Origin: Bacteroidota bacterium
Lineage (GTDB): Bacteria; Bacteroidota; Ignavibacteria; Kryptoniales; JAKASW01
Length of the DNA: 51,156 nt
Assembly: GCA_021845665.1 (NCBI GenBank)
Contig: JAJZVO010000030.1
Coordinates: forward strand, 1-51,156
Reading direction: 5' to 3'
How positions within the stretch are numbered: the stretch's first letter is position 1; each line of letters begins with the position of its first letter. This document shows positions 9,071 through 17,355 of the stretch, piece by piece. Under the pieces are notes generated by a model. That model had not been told where the DNA came from and made no database searches. It saw nothing but the letters and a program-made list of their open reading frames with translations. Position numbers and translations under genes: made by a program.

Positions 9071-9951
9071 GCTGTCTTCAGCTCCTTCACGAGTGCTCGA
9101 ATATGCGCGGGCGTGGTCCCGCAGCATCCGCCGATGATGTTGGCGCCAGATTCCGCGAGCTTGCGCGCCTTTACGGCGACGATCTCCGGTGTTTCCGTAT
9201 AAATGAGTTTGCCGTCCTCGACAATCGGCAGGCCGGCGTTGGCATGGACGAGAACGGGCGTGGTGGAATCGGCTTTCCTGATTTCTTTGACGACGTCGAT
9301 CATCTGGTCGAAGCCGTTTCCGCAATTAGCGCCGATAACCGAGGCACCCGCATCCTTCACAGCCTTCACCATTTCTGCAGGAGTAACCCCCATCATGGTA
9401 CGATACTCGCCCTGTACCGTCCTGTCGAAGGTAAATGTGCAAATGACCTCCAACCCCGTCGCGTCCTTCGCCGCGCGGATCGCGATCGTGGCCTCGTCTA
9501 TGGCGGACATCGTCTCTATGATAATCGCGTCCACCCCGCCTTTCTTAAGGGCGGAGGCCTGGAGTCGAAAGCCGTCAGAAACCGCTTCTTCGCTCACCTG
9601 TCCCATCATGAGCATCTCGCCGGTCGGGCCGATCGAGCCGAGCACGAAACGTGAATCGCCGGCTGCTTCCCTGGAAATCGCGGCAGCTGCCTCATTGAGC
9701 TCCGCGGCGCGTCCCTGCAGATCATAATGGGCAAGTTTGATAGGCGATCCGCCGAAGCTGTTTGTGAGGATCATGCCGGCGCCAGCGTCGACATAACCCT
9801 TTGCCACGGCAAAGACACTGCTGCGATGGGTAAAGTTCCATAATTCCGGACATTCACCCGGCTGAAGTCCGCGCTCCTGAAGCATGGTTCCCCAGGCGCC
9901 ATCGGACACCAGCACCTTGCCGCTCTTCAGTGTTTCGATAAAAGAAATCAT
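9067..9951 (-). CDS. Homocysteine S-methyltransferase (MetH N-terminal / BHMT-like domain)
   Basis: 294 aa. It overlaps the corrinoid gene by ATGA at its start and the activation-domain gene by GTGA at its end, so translation is coupled. A pterin-independent homocysteine methyltransferase barrel opens with VSDGAWGTMLQERG. The zinc-binding cysteines are C210 (IGANCGNG) and C276-C277 (IIGGCCGTTPAH), the standard triad for activating homocysteine. Length matches the isolated Hcy domain of MetH. With the neighbouring corrinoid protein it should transfer a methyl group from methylcobalamin to homocysteine, giving methionine. No methyltetrahydrofolate-binding (pterin) domain is found in this operon, so the methyl source may be another donor handled by the UroD-like enzyme, or a folate enzyme elsewhere. 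Confidence 0.88.
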   Translation of the reverse strand: MISFIETLKSGKVLVSDGAWGTMLQERGLQPGECPELWNFTHRSSVFAVAKGYVDAGAGMILTNSFGGSPIKLAHYDLQGRAAELNEAAAAISREAAGDSRFVLGSIGPTGEMLMMGQVSEEAVSDGFRLQASALKKGGVDAIIIETMSAIDEATIAIRAAKDATGLEVICTFTFDRTVQGEYRTMMGVTPAEMVKAVKDAGASVIGANCGNGFDQMIDVVKEIRKADSTTPVLVHANAGLPIVEDGKLIYTETPEIVAVKARKLAESGANIIGGCCGTTPAHIRALVKELKTA

Positions 9952-10616
9952 TTCTGCACACCGCCGTTCAGGAAAGCGACGACCCCTTGTGGGTTGGGAG
10001 CATAACCGTCCGCACCCATTTGATCGGCGGCCTTCTGAGTCAGAGGCGCGCCCCCGACGATAACCTTCGTTCCGGGAAATTGCTCTTTTATCTCGCCGAT
10101 TGTCCTGGACATGTTGACCATCGTTGTTGTCAGCAGCGCGCTCAGACCGACCGTGCAGCCCGGATTCTGTTTCACCGCATCGATGAACTTAGCCGGCTTC
10201 GCGTCCACTCCCAAATCTATTACTTCCCAGCCGTTTCCCTCCACAACCATCGCAACCAGGTTCTTCCCGATATCGTGAAGATCTCCCGCAACCGTGCCGA
10301 TCACAAACTTACCTTTAGCTTTCACACTGCCGGTTTGGAAGAACGGTTTGAGGTGAGCCATAACGGCGTTCATCGCCTTTGCGGACATGAGAAGCTCAGG
10401 CACAAACACTTCGTTGCGACTGAACCTGTCGCCGATTCGCTTCATTCCGTCGCTGCATGCCTGAAGGATCTCGTCTGGTCCGACGCCCGCATCGAGAGCC
10501 CGGCGCGTCAGCTCATCGGTCCCTTCCTGACCCTGCATATCTCTAGGATAAGGAGATGATTTATTGACTTTACCGCGTTCAACACACTCGCCGATTCTTG
10601 CCACAAGATTTTCCAT
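9948..10616 (-). CDS. Corrinoid (B12-binding) methyl-carrier protein, MtaC/MtmC type
   Basis: 222 aa. An N-terminal helical cap (about residues 30-95, with GMKRIGDRFSRNEVFVPELLMSAKAM) precedes a Rossmann-like cobalamin-binding domain with the base-off/His-on motif GDLHDIGKN (His114 as lower ligand), then GLSALLTTTM and VIVGGAPLT for the nucleotide tail. It corresponds to the two central domains of MetH and to MtaC, MtmC and related carriers. As first gene of the operon it would shuttle the methyl group between the donor enzyme and the homocysteine methyltransferase. The start ATG has only a weak upstream AAGGG. An operator-like palindrome lies about 70 bp upstream. Confidence 0.88.
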   Translation of the reverse strand: MENLVARIGECVERGKVNKSSPYPRDMQGQEGTDELTRRALDAGVGPDEILQACSDGMKRIGDRFSRNEVFVPELLMSAKAMNAVMAHLKPFFQTGSVKAKGKFVIGTVAGDLHDIGKNLVAMVVEGNGWEVIDLGVDAKPAKFIDAVKQNPGCTVGLSALLTTTMVNMSRTIGEIKEQFPGTKVIVGGAPLTQKAADQMGADGYAPNPQGVVAFLNGGVQK

Positions 10617-10680
10617 TCAGCAACCCTTTTTCCACATGAAATATAACAAATCGGCGCGATTGAACTTATATATCGACGCA

Positions 10681-10702
10681 TTCAATGTTTGAAACGGTTT
10701 AA
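10681..10702 (-). promoter_or_regulatory. Operator-like palindrome upstream of the corrinoid operon
   Basis: TTCAA-TGT-TTGAAACGGTTTAA. The 14-base core TTGAAACGGTTTAA (10689-10702) differs at one degenerate position from cores at 29415-29428 and 50837-50850. As at those sites an upstream TTCAA faces TTGAA, though here with a spacer of three rather than six. A central CG with A/T-rich flanks is typical of LacI-family operators. No consensus -35 hexamer is evident beside it. Confidence 0.45.
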
Positions 10703-10726
10703 ACGGTTCTGCCCTATAGTTATTCC

Positions 10727-10829
10727 GGGGCTGTCTCAAAGCGTCCCCCGGTAAGTTGGGTCCAACTTATCGGGATGTACGGTTGGCAGCCGTCCCGATT
10801 CATCGAATGGCTGCTTTGGGGACAGCCTC
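10727..10829. repeat. MITE-like palindromic element of about 100 bp
   Basis: The ends are inverted near-repeats: GGGGCTGTCTCAAAG at 10727-10741 and CTTTGGGGACAGCCTC at 10814-10829. The interior holds AAGTTGG-GT-CCAACTT (10753-10768) and GCAGCC/GGCTGC arms. Ends of the GAGGCTGTCxCAAAG type are common as insertion-sequence termini. No transposase is present, so this looks like a non-autonomous remnant. Confidence 0.55.
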
Positions 10830-10878
10830 AGAATCCACCAGGAGTCTGAAATAGATGGTTCCGATAAGCCCATTCTCT

Positions 10879-12024
10879 TCACGGTGCCGGAGAGTAAGCT
10901 CCAACGTTCACTTCCTGATTCTCTGGCCGCCCTAGAAGCTTTGCGATTTTATCCGGAAGTTTCATCCTGGACTTCGAGCCGGGAAATGCCGGCAAGAGCC
11001 TGTAGTCCCTCAATTCCATGCTCTTAAACAACGGACCGTCATAGCCCGCATAAACTTGCCCGTTCGCTTCAAAACGTGAGTCCAATCCGTGAAGACCCTT
11101 GAGTGAATCGAATCCGAACTGACATTCGGGATTCTGTGCGGAACTCCACAACATCAAATGATATGTCGGCTTGCAGGCTTCCCGGACATACACGTTGTGA
11201 TCGAGTATAGAGAGCTGAGAACCGTTCAATCGCTCTCAGAGCGATGCGGGCTGCCAGACAAAGAGCAGCGGTCTGGTAAACTCCGTACAGCCAACGAGTA
11301 GGTTATTGACGAACACATGACCATCACGCTCGTCGACATCAGGACCTGTAGTAGCGTGCCATCCGAACCGGTCGCCCGCAGCCACGCGCCCGTTCCGCCC
11401 GACGCAAGCGATGCTGTTGACAAACGTATTGTTATAAATCCTGACGTTGGAGCTGTTGAGTATCATCATGCCGTGATCGCAATTTACAAATATATTCCCT
11501 GCAACAACGACGCCTTTGGATATTTCGAAGAAGAAGCCGTTATTGAACCGGCACAGCGGTGTCTGCTTTCCAAACAGAGTGCGCTGCCACCAGTCCGCAG
11601 GTCTTTGCGGGAAAAGGCGAGTCCACTTCGTAATCCATAGGCCATTCCCCAGATCCTTCCAGCCTGAAGCTAAGTATGTTCCCATCAGGAGCGGTCTCTC
11701 ATCGCCGTACGGCTGTATGGTGATTCCCTGATTCAACAGAAGATTGCCTGTCCTGTAGGTTCCGCCTCGCATGACTATCGCATCGCCCGTCTTCACTCTC
11801 GCGACGGCAGCTTCAATCGTCGTTGGTTTGCTAAGTAACCGGCCGGATTGACTCGAGTCGCCATCCACCGCGACGTAACAGATCGTACCGGTCACTTTCG
11901 GCAATTGATAAGTTTGCCTGACGGGACCGTAAGGCCCGCCGGATGGCTGCCCAGTTACTGCACGGGCACCGAAAAAAGCATAGAGAATAGCCGGTAGTGC
12001 AAGAGACTGAAGAATACTTTTCAT
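10879..12024 (-). pseudogene. Right-handed beta-helix protein (polysaccharide-lyase-like), decayed
   Basis: One frame runs from the ATG at 12024 to 10879 but is broken by a TGA at 11238-11236 (WQPASL stop ERLNGSQ). The first half has a signal peptide, a DUF1565-like opening (YVAVDGDSSQSG, KTGDAIVMRGGTYRTGN) and late helix coils (ISKGVVVAGNIFVNCDHGMMIL, NVRIYNNTFVNS). After the stop, coding resumes with LDHNVYVRE and ends VGAYSPAP. The text passes from PLCRFNN directly into GFFFEISKG. From family memory, about 200 residues of central coils normally lie between these points, so an in-frame deletion is likely. Both a deletion and a nonsense codon argue for a pseudogene. The intact ancestor would have been a secreted, probably carbohydrate-active, beta-helix protein at the end of the xylanase operon. 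Confidence 0.7.
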
Positions 12025-12067
12025 CGGTTTTGCCCTCAGTTTATTCGGGTATCACAAAGCCATCATC

Positions 12068-13312
12068 TTAGTTCGAAACGAGCGTCGTCACACTCGACGG
12101 ATCCAACGTTGCCGTGAAAGTTCCACCGGAGACCGCGACACTGCTTTCCTGTGAACAGTTCTTGCCGGCCGAGGTCACATAAGTGACGAATGAAACAACT
12201 GTTGAATTCCGTATGTAGAATTTCTGGTCCACCAAAGATGAACCTGTATTCAGCGCGACGATAACGATTTGCGGCCCCTTTTTGTAGGCTGTCAAGTAAA
12301 CATTCGACTGAGGATTTACCGTTGCGGAGACCCGGTAAAATCCCGGCCTGACGAACCTGGCAAACTGGGACATGACATAACCTCTCTTTGTGACGACGCC
12401 GTTCTCGTCGATCGGGCCATAATAGCGCACGATGTACCACCAAACGTAAGCGCTCATTTGAGATATCATGCAATCGTTGACACTCTTGGCGCTTCCAAGG
12501 TTCGCTGCCCATGTCGTGTCGAGGTCGAGATACTCTGTCATCCAGACTTCTTTCCCAAGGGAGGTAGCAAGCGGATACCGCGAAGGACTCGTGCCGTAAA
12601 GATGGCCGCCGATGAAAGAAATATTTTCAGCAGCTCCCGCGTCGCTGAGAGCCGGATCGGAAAGGGTATGGTTGGAGTTCTTCGATTCGGGCATGAATAC
12701 CGGAACACCGACGGACGCTGCGTTATTCTTCATGAACCTGACAAAATTATCGGCGGTCCAATAACAAGATTCATAGCTCACATTCGCATCGGGTTCGTTC
12801 TGAACGGAGATCGCATAGATCGGGATGCCGTTGCTCGACATTGTATCGGCAAATGATCTCAGGTGAGCGGCATACGCAGCGTACAAATTCGTGTCGAGGA
12901 CACCGCGCACGACATTGTTTGTGCTTTTCATCCAGGCAGGAGGCGTCCAGGGAGTCGCAATTATCGTCACCCCCATCGAGTGTGCGGCCTTTGCCGAGGG
13001 GATGTTGACGGCAAACTCCGTTGAATCGGGCGAGATGCGCAGTCGCATTATCGTGAATCCAAGCTGCCCAGAGCCTGTTCCGAACGCAGTTTGTATTTCG
13101 CCGGCCGTCATGTCCGGCCGCCAGCTGACGATGTTCGCCGCGCCGAATCCCCTGATAATCTGCTGTGTGCTGTCCGGGTAAACCGTCGCAGAACCTGCCC
13201 CTGCCGGAGGTCCGGTAACCGATGCTTTATTTGTGCAGCCTGCTATCAGTAATGCGGAGACCGATATGAACTCACTCAATAATCTCCAGGTTAGTCGAGA
13301 GCTTCGTTTCAT
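12068..13312 (-). CDS. GH30 subfamily 8 glucuronoxylan endo-xylanase, lipoprotein
   Basis: 414 aa. The signal peptide ends in a lipobox (ALLIAGC, Cys26), so it should be membrane anchored; it is the only intact xylanase here without a T9SS tail. GH30 catalytic residues: acid/base E173 in SVQNEPD and nucleophile E260 in VWMTEYL. The segment WWYIVRYYGPIDENG, then KRGYVMSQFARFVRPG, is the subfamily-8 signature. The W-x3-R-x-Y spacing (W292, R296, Y298) keeps the residues that bind the 4-O-methylglucuronic acid side chain in characterised XynC/XynA enzymes. This predicts cleavage of xylan next to methylglucuronate decorations. A C-terminal side beta-domain completes the fold. GGAG precedes the start, and it lies downstream of the GH10 gene. 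Confidence 0.9.
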   Translation of the reverse strand: MKRSSRLTWRLLSEFISVSALLIAGCTNKASVTGPPAGAGSATVYPDSTQQIIRGFGAANIVSWRPDMTAGEIQTAFGTGSGQLGFTIMRLRISPDSTEFAVNIPSAKAAHSMGVTIIATPWTPPAWMKSTNNVVRGVLDTNLYAAYAAHLRSFADTMSSNGIPIYAISVQNEPDANVSYESCYWTADNFVRFMKNNAASVGVPVFMPESKNSNHTLSDPALSDAGAAENISFIGGHLYGTSPSRYPLATSLGKEVWMTEYLDLDTTWAANLGSAKSVNDCMISQMSAYVWWYIVRYYGPIDENGVVTKRGYVMSQFARFVRPGFYRVSATVNPQSNVYLTAYKKGPQIVIVALNTGSSLVDQKFYIRNSTVVSFVTYVTSAGKNCSQESSVAVSGGTFTATLDPSSVTTLVSN

Positions 13313-13402
13313 ATGATGTACTCCTTATCGATGATAAACTTACAGGATATGCTCACTATTTCCCTTCTTATCGTGTCGATAGGCTGGCAACATCGGGAGC
13401 CA

Positions 13403-13428
13403 GGCGGCATCCCGCATGGAATACCGCC
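13403..13428 (-). terminator. Short hairpin downstream of the GH10 gene
   Basis: Arms GGCGGCAT (13403-13410) and ATACCGCC (13421-13428) pair with one mismatch around a 10-base loop. It lies 60 bp past the GH10 stop and 90 bp before the GH30 start. There is no T-tract, so it may be an mRNA-stabilising or attenuating stem rather than a terminator. Confidence 0.3.
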
Positions 13429-13487
13429 CGAGTTCAACGGATGACTGTTCAATATCCTGATTGTTATTCACCTGGTATCGTTCGATA

Positions 13488-15884
13488 CTATTTGACAAGG
13501 ACGAGTTTCTTGGACGCGGTGAATGTCCCGGCAGTAATCCTGTAAAAGTAGACTCCGCTCGACAGCTTGCTTGCGTTGAATGTTACTTCATAATAGCTGG
13601 GGTTCTGCTTTTCGTTCACCAGGGTCGCGACTTCTCTTCCGACTACATCATACACTTTCAAAACCACATGGCTGACCTTCGGAAGCTGATACCTGATGGC
13701 CGTGGTCGGATTGAACGGATTGGGGAAGTTCTGTTCGAGCCGAAAAGCAGTCGGCAGATTCGCGGCAACCTGCTGAACACCCAGCGGGTTGTTCTTGATA
13801 TAGTCGGCCATCCAAAGCAAAGCGGGCCTCACGCTTCCATCCGACCTCTCCAGGTAAGTGGATGTCTGCCAGACAAGCCCTTGTTTGTACCCCCACATCG
13901 TAATTCCTTTTATGCCGCGATGCTGCCACAACAGCGGAAAGATCTTCTTATAAAGATTCAACTGTTGATTATCGTCCGGAGTCCCTGAGTTGCCGGGGTT
14001 TCCAAGGTCGAATTCGGAAATATATATCGATATTCCTGTTGCCCACAGTTTATCCAGATTGCTTCTCATCATGGCGGTATCGGCGCTTTCGAGCTCGAAG
14101 CGATGCCCCTGGATCCCGATCCCGTCTATCAGATTACGATCTTTCAGCAAATTGATAATCTGCAGAAGGGCGGTCGTGTTCGTATTGCTGTTGATGATGT
14201 TGTAATCGTTCAAAATCAGTTTTGCATTCGGCATGTACTGTCTCGCCTTCTGGAATGCCCAGATGACCCAGTCCCATCCGGTAGCGCCCGGACCTCCGAG
14301 CGCCGGAGCATAGGGGGCGGGTGCGTGCCCGGGGAGCGGTTCATTCACGACATCTATCATGTCCATCTTCGGGTAACGTTGGCCTACCATCCTGATCCAT
14401 TGTTCGATGGCTGCGCGCTGTCGGGCCGAATCGAGACCGGAGCCGGTGATCCACGCCGGCTGTTGATTGCCCCAGACAAGGCAGTGTTCTTTGAACGGGA
14501 GTCTGTTGTTGATCGCGAAATTATAGGATGCGTCAAGACCGGTCCAATTCCATTGAGACGAATCGGCGGACACGGCGACCGAACCGAACTTGCCGGCATT
14601 TTCCGGCGTTACCTGATTCCAATAGTTCAGGAAGTTGGCTTCCTGGTTCGGCAAGTAGGCACTCCCGAGGAATTTTGCTTTGCCTGCGGCGAGTGCCGGT
14701 CCGTTCCAGACTGTGCCAGTATCGACCGAAGGCGGGGTCGCCAATCCGGCCTGCACGCTGTCGAGGTTTCTCACGGTGAAGTACAGGTAAGATTTCCCGA
14801 AGGCGAATTTGTCGATATCCAGCCCGTCTTCGCGGCTGCCGATCTGGAATATCCTAGTTAGACTGTCGGGATCGACATAGAAACTGTCGGCAGACTCACC
14901 CTGGTAGCCGTTCCTTGTAACATTTACCCATTTCCACATTCCGGAGCCGAGCGTTCCTGGATTCCTTACTACTGCGGAGGAATCCGAGAATCCTGCGCTC
15001 GCAAGACCGTTTATGAAAATCCAGTCTGCGCTTGCGGTATCATTCTTCACACCGAATCCGTTTCCGAAAAAGTAGCTGTCGTCATCGAAGGTATTGGAAC
15101 CGACGCGCAGCCGGGCAAACAGATCGTAGTATCCTGAATCGGGAAATGTAATCTGATAAGTCGCCACTCGACTTGTGTCGCCGGGGCTGGTAAGACCGGT
15201 GTAGGTCGTTTTCGGGGAAATGTAAGCAGTGGAACCATCCTGGAGAACCGAGTATTTACTCCCAAGGACTCCGGATTCGGCCTCCACAATAACAGGCTTC
15301 TTGCCGGCATTCGCATCGGCTATCCGAAGATTGTCTATGTAGATGGCGTTTCCGGTATCCGCAGCCGAGTAGAAATGGATAGGTGCCCTGATCACCCTAT
15401 TGGTGTCATTCACCGTGAACTGCATTGTGAACTGCTGCCATTGAGTACCGAGAGTAGCTGGACGTATCGTCTTATATTCAGAATATAAATAGTTTCCAAC
15501 CGTAAAATTCACGGTCGCTCCGCCTTTCTGTGCTTTTGCCCAGATCGAGTAGTTATACGTCGCGCCGGGCGTAACGTGGATGCTGTCGGCAACCAGTTGG
15601 ATGTCCCATTGATTGTTGCCCAGGCCGTGTAGCGTGACCTTGAGAGCACGGCTGCCGGACTGGACTGTGTCGCTTACTATTTCGTAAACCGGCGGCGGAG
15701 TTATGCCGGACGTAACGAGGATCAACCATCCTTTGATATCTGTCGTGTCCACAATCCCCGTGCTGGAGCTTTCGAAGCCTCCGTTCGTCACAAGCTGTGC
15801 CCTGATCGACGAGGTGCTCGTCAGCAGTGCCATGATCGTCAGAACAATCATGGCACTCAAATATTGTTTTGTTGCCCTCGACAT
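13488..15884 (-). CDS. GH10 endo-beta-1,4-xylanase with two carbohydrate-binding modules and T9SS tail
   Basis: 798 aa; ATG preceded by AGGAGG. Order: signal peptide (1-30, ending SIRAQ); CBM4/9-like jelly roll (about 31-190, opening LVTNGGFESS); a second beta-sandwich opening with VEAESGVLG, CBM35/CBM6-like (about 197-365); GH10 barrel (about 395-700); T9SS tail (about 715-798, FPNPFNPTTAI, YDVVGREVATLVN, SKKLVLVK). Catalytic Glu residues are E515 (DVVNEPL, acid/base) and E624 (YISEFDL, nucleophile); HCLVWGNQQPAW is the conserved substrate strand. It cleaves internal bonds of xylan and is probably attached to or released from the outer surface through T9SS. It sits between the decayed GH8 and GH30_8 genes in the same direction. 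Confidence 0.93.
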   Translation of the reverse strand: MSRATKQYLSAMIVLTIMALLTSTSSIRAQLVTNGGFESSSTGIVDTTDIKGWLILVTSGITPPPVYEIVSDTVQSGSRALKVTLHGLGNNQWDIQLVADSIHVTPGATYNYSIWAKAQKGGATVNFTVGNYLYSEYKTIRPATLGTQWQQFTMQFTVNDTNRVIRAPIHFYSAADTGNAIYIDNLRIADANAGKKPVIVEAESGVLGSKYSVLQDGSTAYISPKTTYTGLTSPGDTSRVATYQITFPDSGYYDLFARLRVGSNTFDDDSYFFGNGFGVKNDTASADWIFINGLASAGFSDSSAVVRNPGTLGSGMWKWVNVTRNGYQGESADSFYVDPDSLTRIFQIGSREDGLDIDKFAFGKSYLYFTVRNLDSVQAGLATPPSVDTGTVWNGPALAAGKAKFLGSAYLPNQEANFLNYWNQVTPENAGKFGSVAVSADSSQWNWTGLDASYNFAINNRLPFKEHCLVWGNQQPAWITGSGLDSARQRAAIEQWIRMVGQRYPKMDMIDVVNEPLPGHAPAPYAPALGGPGATGWDWVIWAFQKARQYMPNAKLILNDYNIINSNTNTTALLQIINLLKDRNLIDGIGIQGHRFELESADTAMMRSNLDKLWATGISIYISEFDLGNPGNSGTPDDNQQLNLYKKIFPLLWQHRGIKGITMWGYKQGLVWQTSTYLERSDGSVRPALLWMADYIKNNPLGVQQVAANLPTAFRLEQNFPNPFNPTTAIRYQLPKVSHVVLKVYDVVGREVATLVNEKQNPSYYEVTFNASKLSSGVYFYRITAGTFTASKKLVLVK

Positions 15885-16003
15885 TATTGCCTCCTGTGTT
15901 TTTTAAGAACGATGGTCATGAATATGAATCCGTGAAGAATGCAACGACTGCCCGGTAGAACCTCCAAAGATTCATTATCCGACGTCGACGGTCGAAATCG
16001 TTA

Positions 16004-17117
16004 TTACTTGATCAAAACCATCCTCCTGCTGAGGTTAAAACTCCCTGCCTGAATCGTGTAAAAATACACGCCGCTCGGTAGACCGGCGGCATTGAAGGAC
16101 ACGGTGTGATATCCCGAATTCTCCCTCCCATTTATCAGCGTTGCCACCTTCCTACCAAGCATGTCGTAAACCTTAAGCGAGACAAATCCGAAATCCGATA
16201 TTTGTCGTTGGGTTGAATGGGTTCGGATAGTTCTGGTTCAGACCGTAAACTTTCGGGGGTTCCTTTGAGGAGCTTATTGCATTCCATCACTTCCCAAGCG
16301 TCGCTGCCGAACCATTCGTAGTCCATCGCGGCGTTCATCGCAACCCTCCAGGCATCGAATCTGAAATCAGCATGTCCTCCGGGCCAGGCGCCGACCAGCG
16401 TCCCATCGAAGCGCGAGTAGTCGGGACAAAGCCCAGTTTAACGAGCTTCTCTTTGCCGTCGAACATATTCGTTACCCTTCCGTGTTCCGGCTCATCTTCC
16501 TTGTGAAGCATCGTGTGAAGGATTCCGTTCGCTTCATTCTCATAATCGAAAATGCCGGAACCGTTCCCCCACCTTCCGGAAGCAAAGAAGAGCGACATGA
16601 CGAACCACTCTTCTCCGTCGGACGCGGTATTCGAGTCGATAACCGATCCGTCGGTCCGGCAATGCCAGGCAAAGTAACCAGCATGAGGGCCATCCTTGAA
16701 TTGCATATGAGTCTTCGCCCACTTCCAGATTCTGTCGAAGACATCTTTCCTGTCCATCTGCACAGCTATCATCATTCCATACGACATTCCCTCAGAGCGG
16801 ACGTCGCCATTGCCGATGTCCTCGATGTACCCCATTGTGGAATTGATCCTGTCAGGATAATACACGCGCTGAGTGGAGTCGTTCCCGAAGAAAAGGAGGT
16901 CAAAAGCGCGATCGATGTTTTCCTGCACGGAAGTCTGACTCTTGCCGACCAGGTCTGAAAGCAGATTATCATAATGGCCGGTATGGAAGGCCCCCTTTTG
17001 TTCGGGACCATTCCGCAATGAATTTGAAGTCTGATCAGGAATCTGCGGAAATGCTTTCGCTGAGAAGATCCCGAAAGCGGAAATAATTAGCGAAATCAAA
17101 AAGAGTGTGATCTTCAT
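16004..17117 (-). pseudogene. GH8 (Rex-type exo-oligoxylanase-like) gene, frameshifted and internally deleted
   Basis: The ATG at 17117 (AAGG upstream) opens a signal peptide (ISAFGIFSAKAF) and a GH8 domain with the catalytic acid in VRSEGMSYGMM and a second acidic motif SDGEEWF. At about 16380 the frame shifts: APGPEDM leads to a stop, while GGHADFRFDAWRVAMN continues one frame over, consistent with one lost base. Coding goes on to WEVMECNKLLKG and then directly enters PPKVYGLNQNYPNPFNPTTN, the T9SS tail, after a shift in CCCCC at 16251-16255. A third shift lies in the GGATTTCGGATTT repeat near 16195; the tail then ends normally (SRRMVLIK). About 110 residues of the GH8 barrel after NKLL seem to be missing. 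Multiple lesions make it a pseudogene. Its ancestor would release xylose from xylo-oligosaccharide reducing ends. Confidence 0.85.
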
Positions 17118-17302
17118 GTGCACGACCTTGAAGTGGTTGAATTTACCGCGATCATTGTGCCCGTCTGCCGCACCGCCGCCCCCCTCCACTCGCGCTGAGT
17201 GTGCAGTGAGAAATCCGAGGCGTTCCTTATTGCCAGCTGCGCAGGGTCAAGTCCTGAACCGACGCCGGCACCACAGATAGAAAATGGTGACAGGAGATCC
17301 CC

Positions 17303-17333
17303 CCGTCCCTCCCCGATTTTCGAGGAGGGACGG
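17303..17333 (-). terminator. Strong hairpin downstream of the 999-aa gene
   Basis: Perfect 10-bp stem CCGTCCCTCC (17303-17312) with GGAGGGACGG (17324-17333), 11-base loop. It lies 23 bp past the stop codon of the large secreted-protein gene. On the transcribed strand it is followed by GGGGGATCT rather than a T-tract, so it may act as a 3' stabiliser or a weak terminator. Confidence 0.5.
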
Positions 17334-17355
17334 TAGAAAAAGTGATCTCAACAGT

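Noticed and set aside
9071-9325. N-terminal extension of the reactivation-domain gene
   Set aside because: It overlaps the zinc-site region of the homocysteine methyltransferase and has arginine-rich shadow composition; the GTG at 9070 overlapping the upstream stop is better.
10617-10878. Cobalamin or SAM riboswitch before the corrinoid operon
   Set aside because: No B12-box-like or SAM-box-like conserved core seen; the structure present is explained by the palindromic element.
13475-13488. GTATCGTTCGATAC palindrome at the GH10 stop as an operator
   Set aside because: Single occurrence, inside the gene end and not near a promoter.
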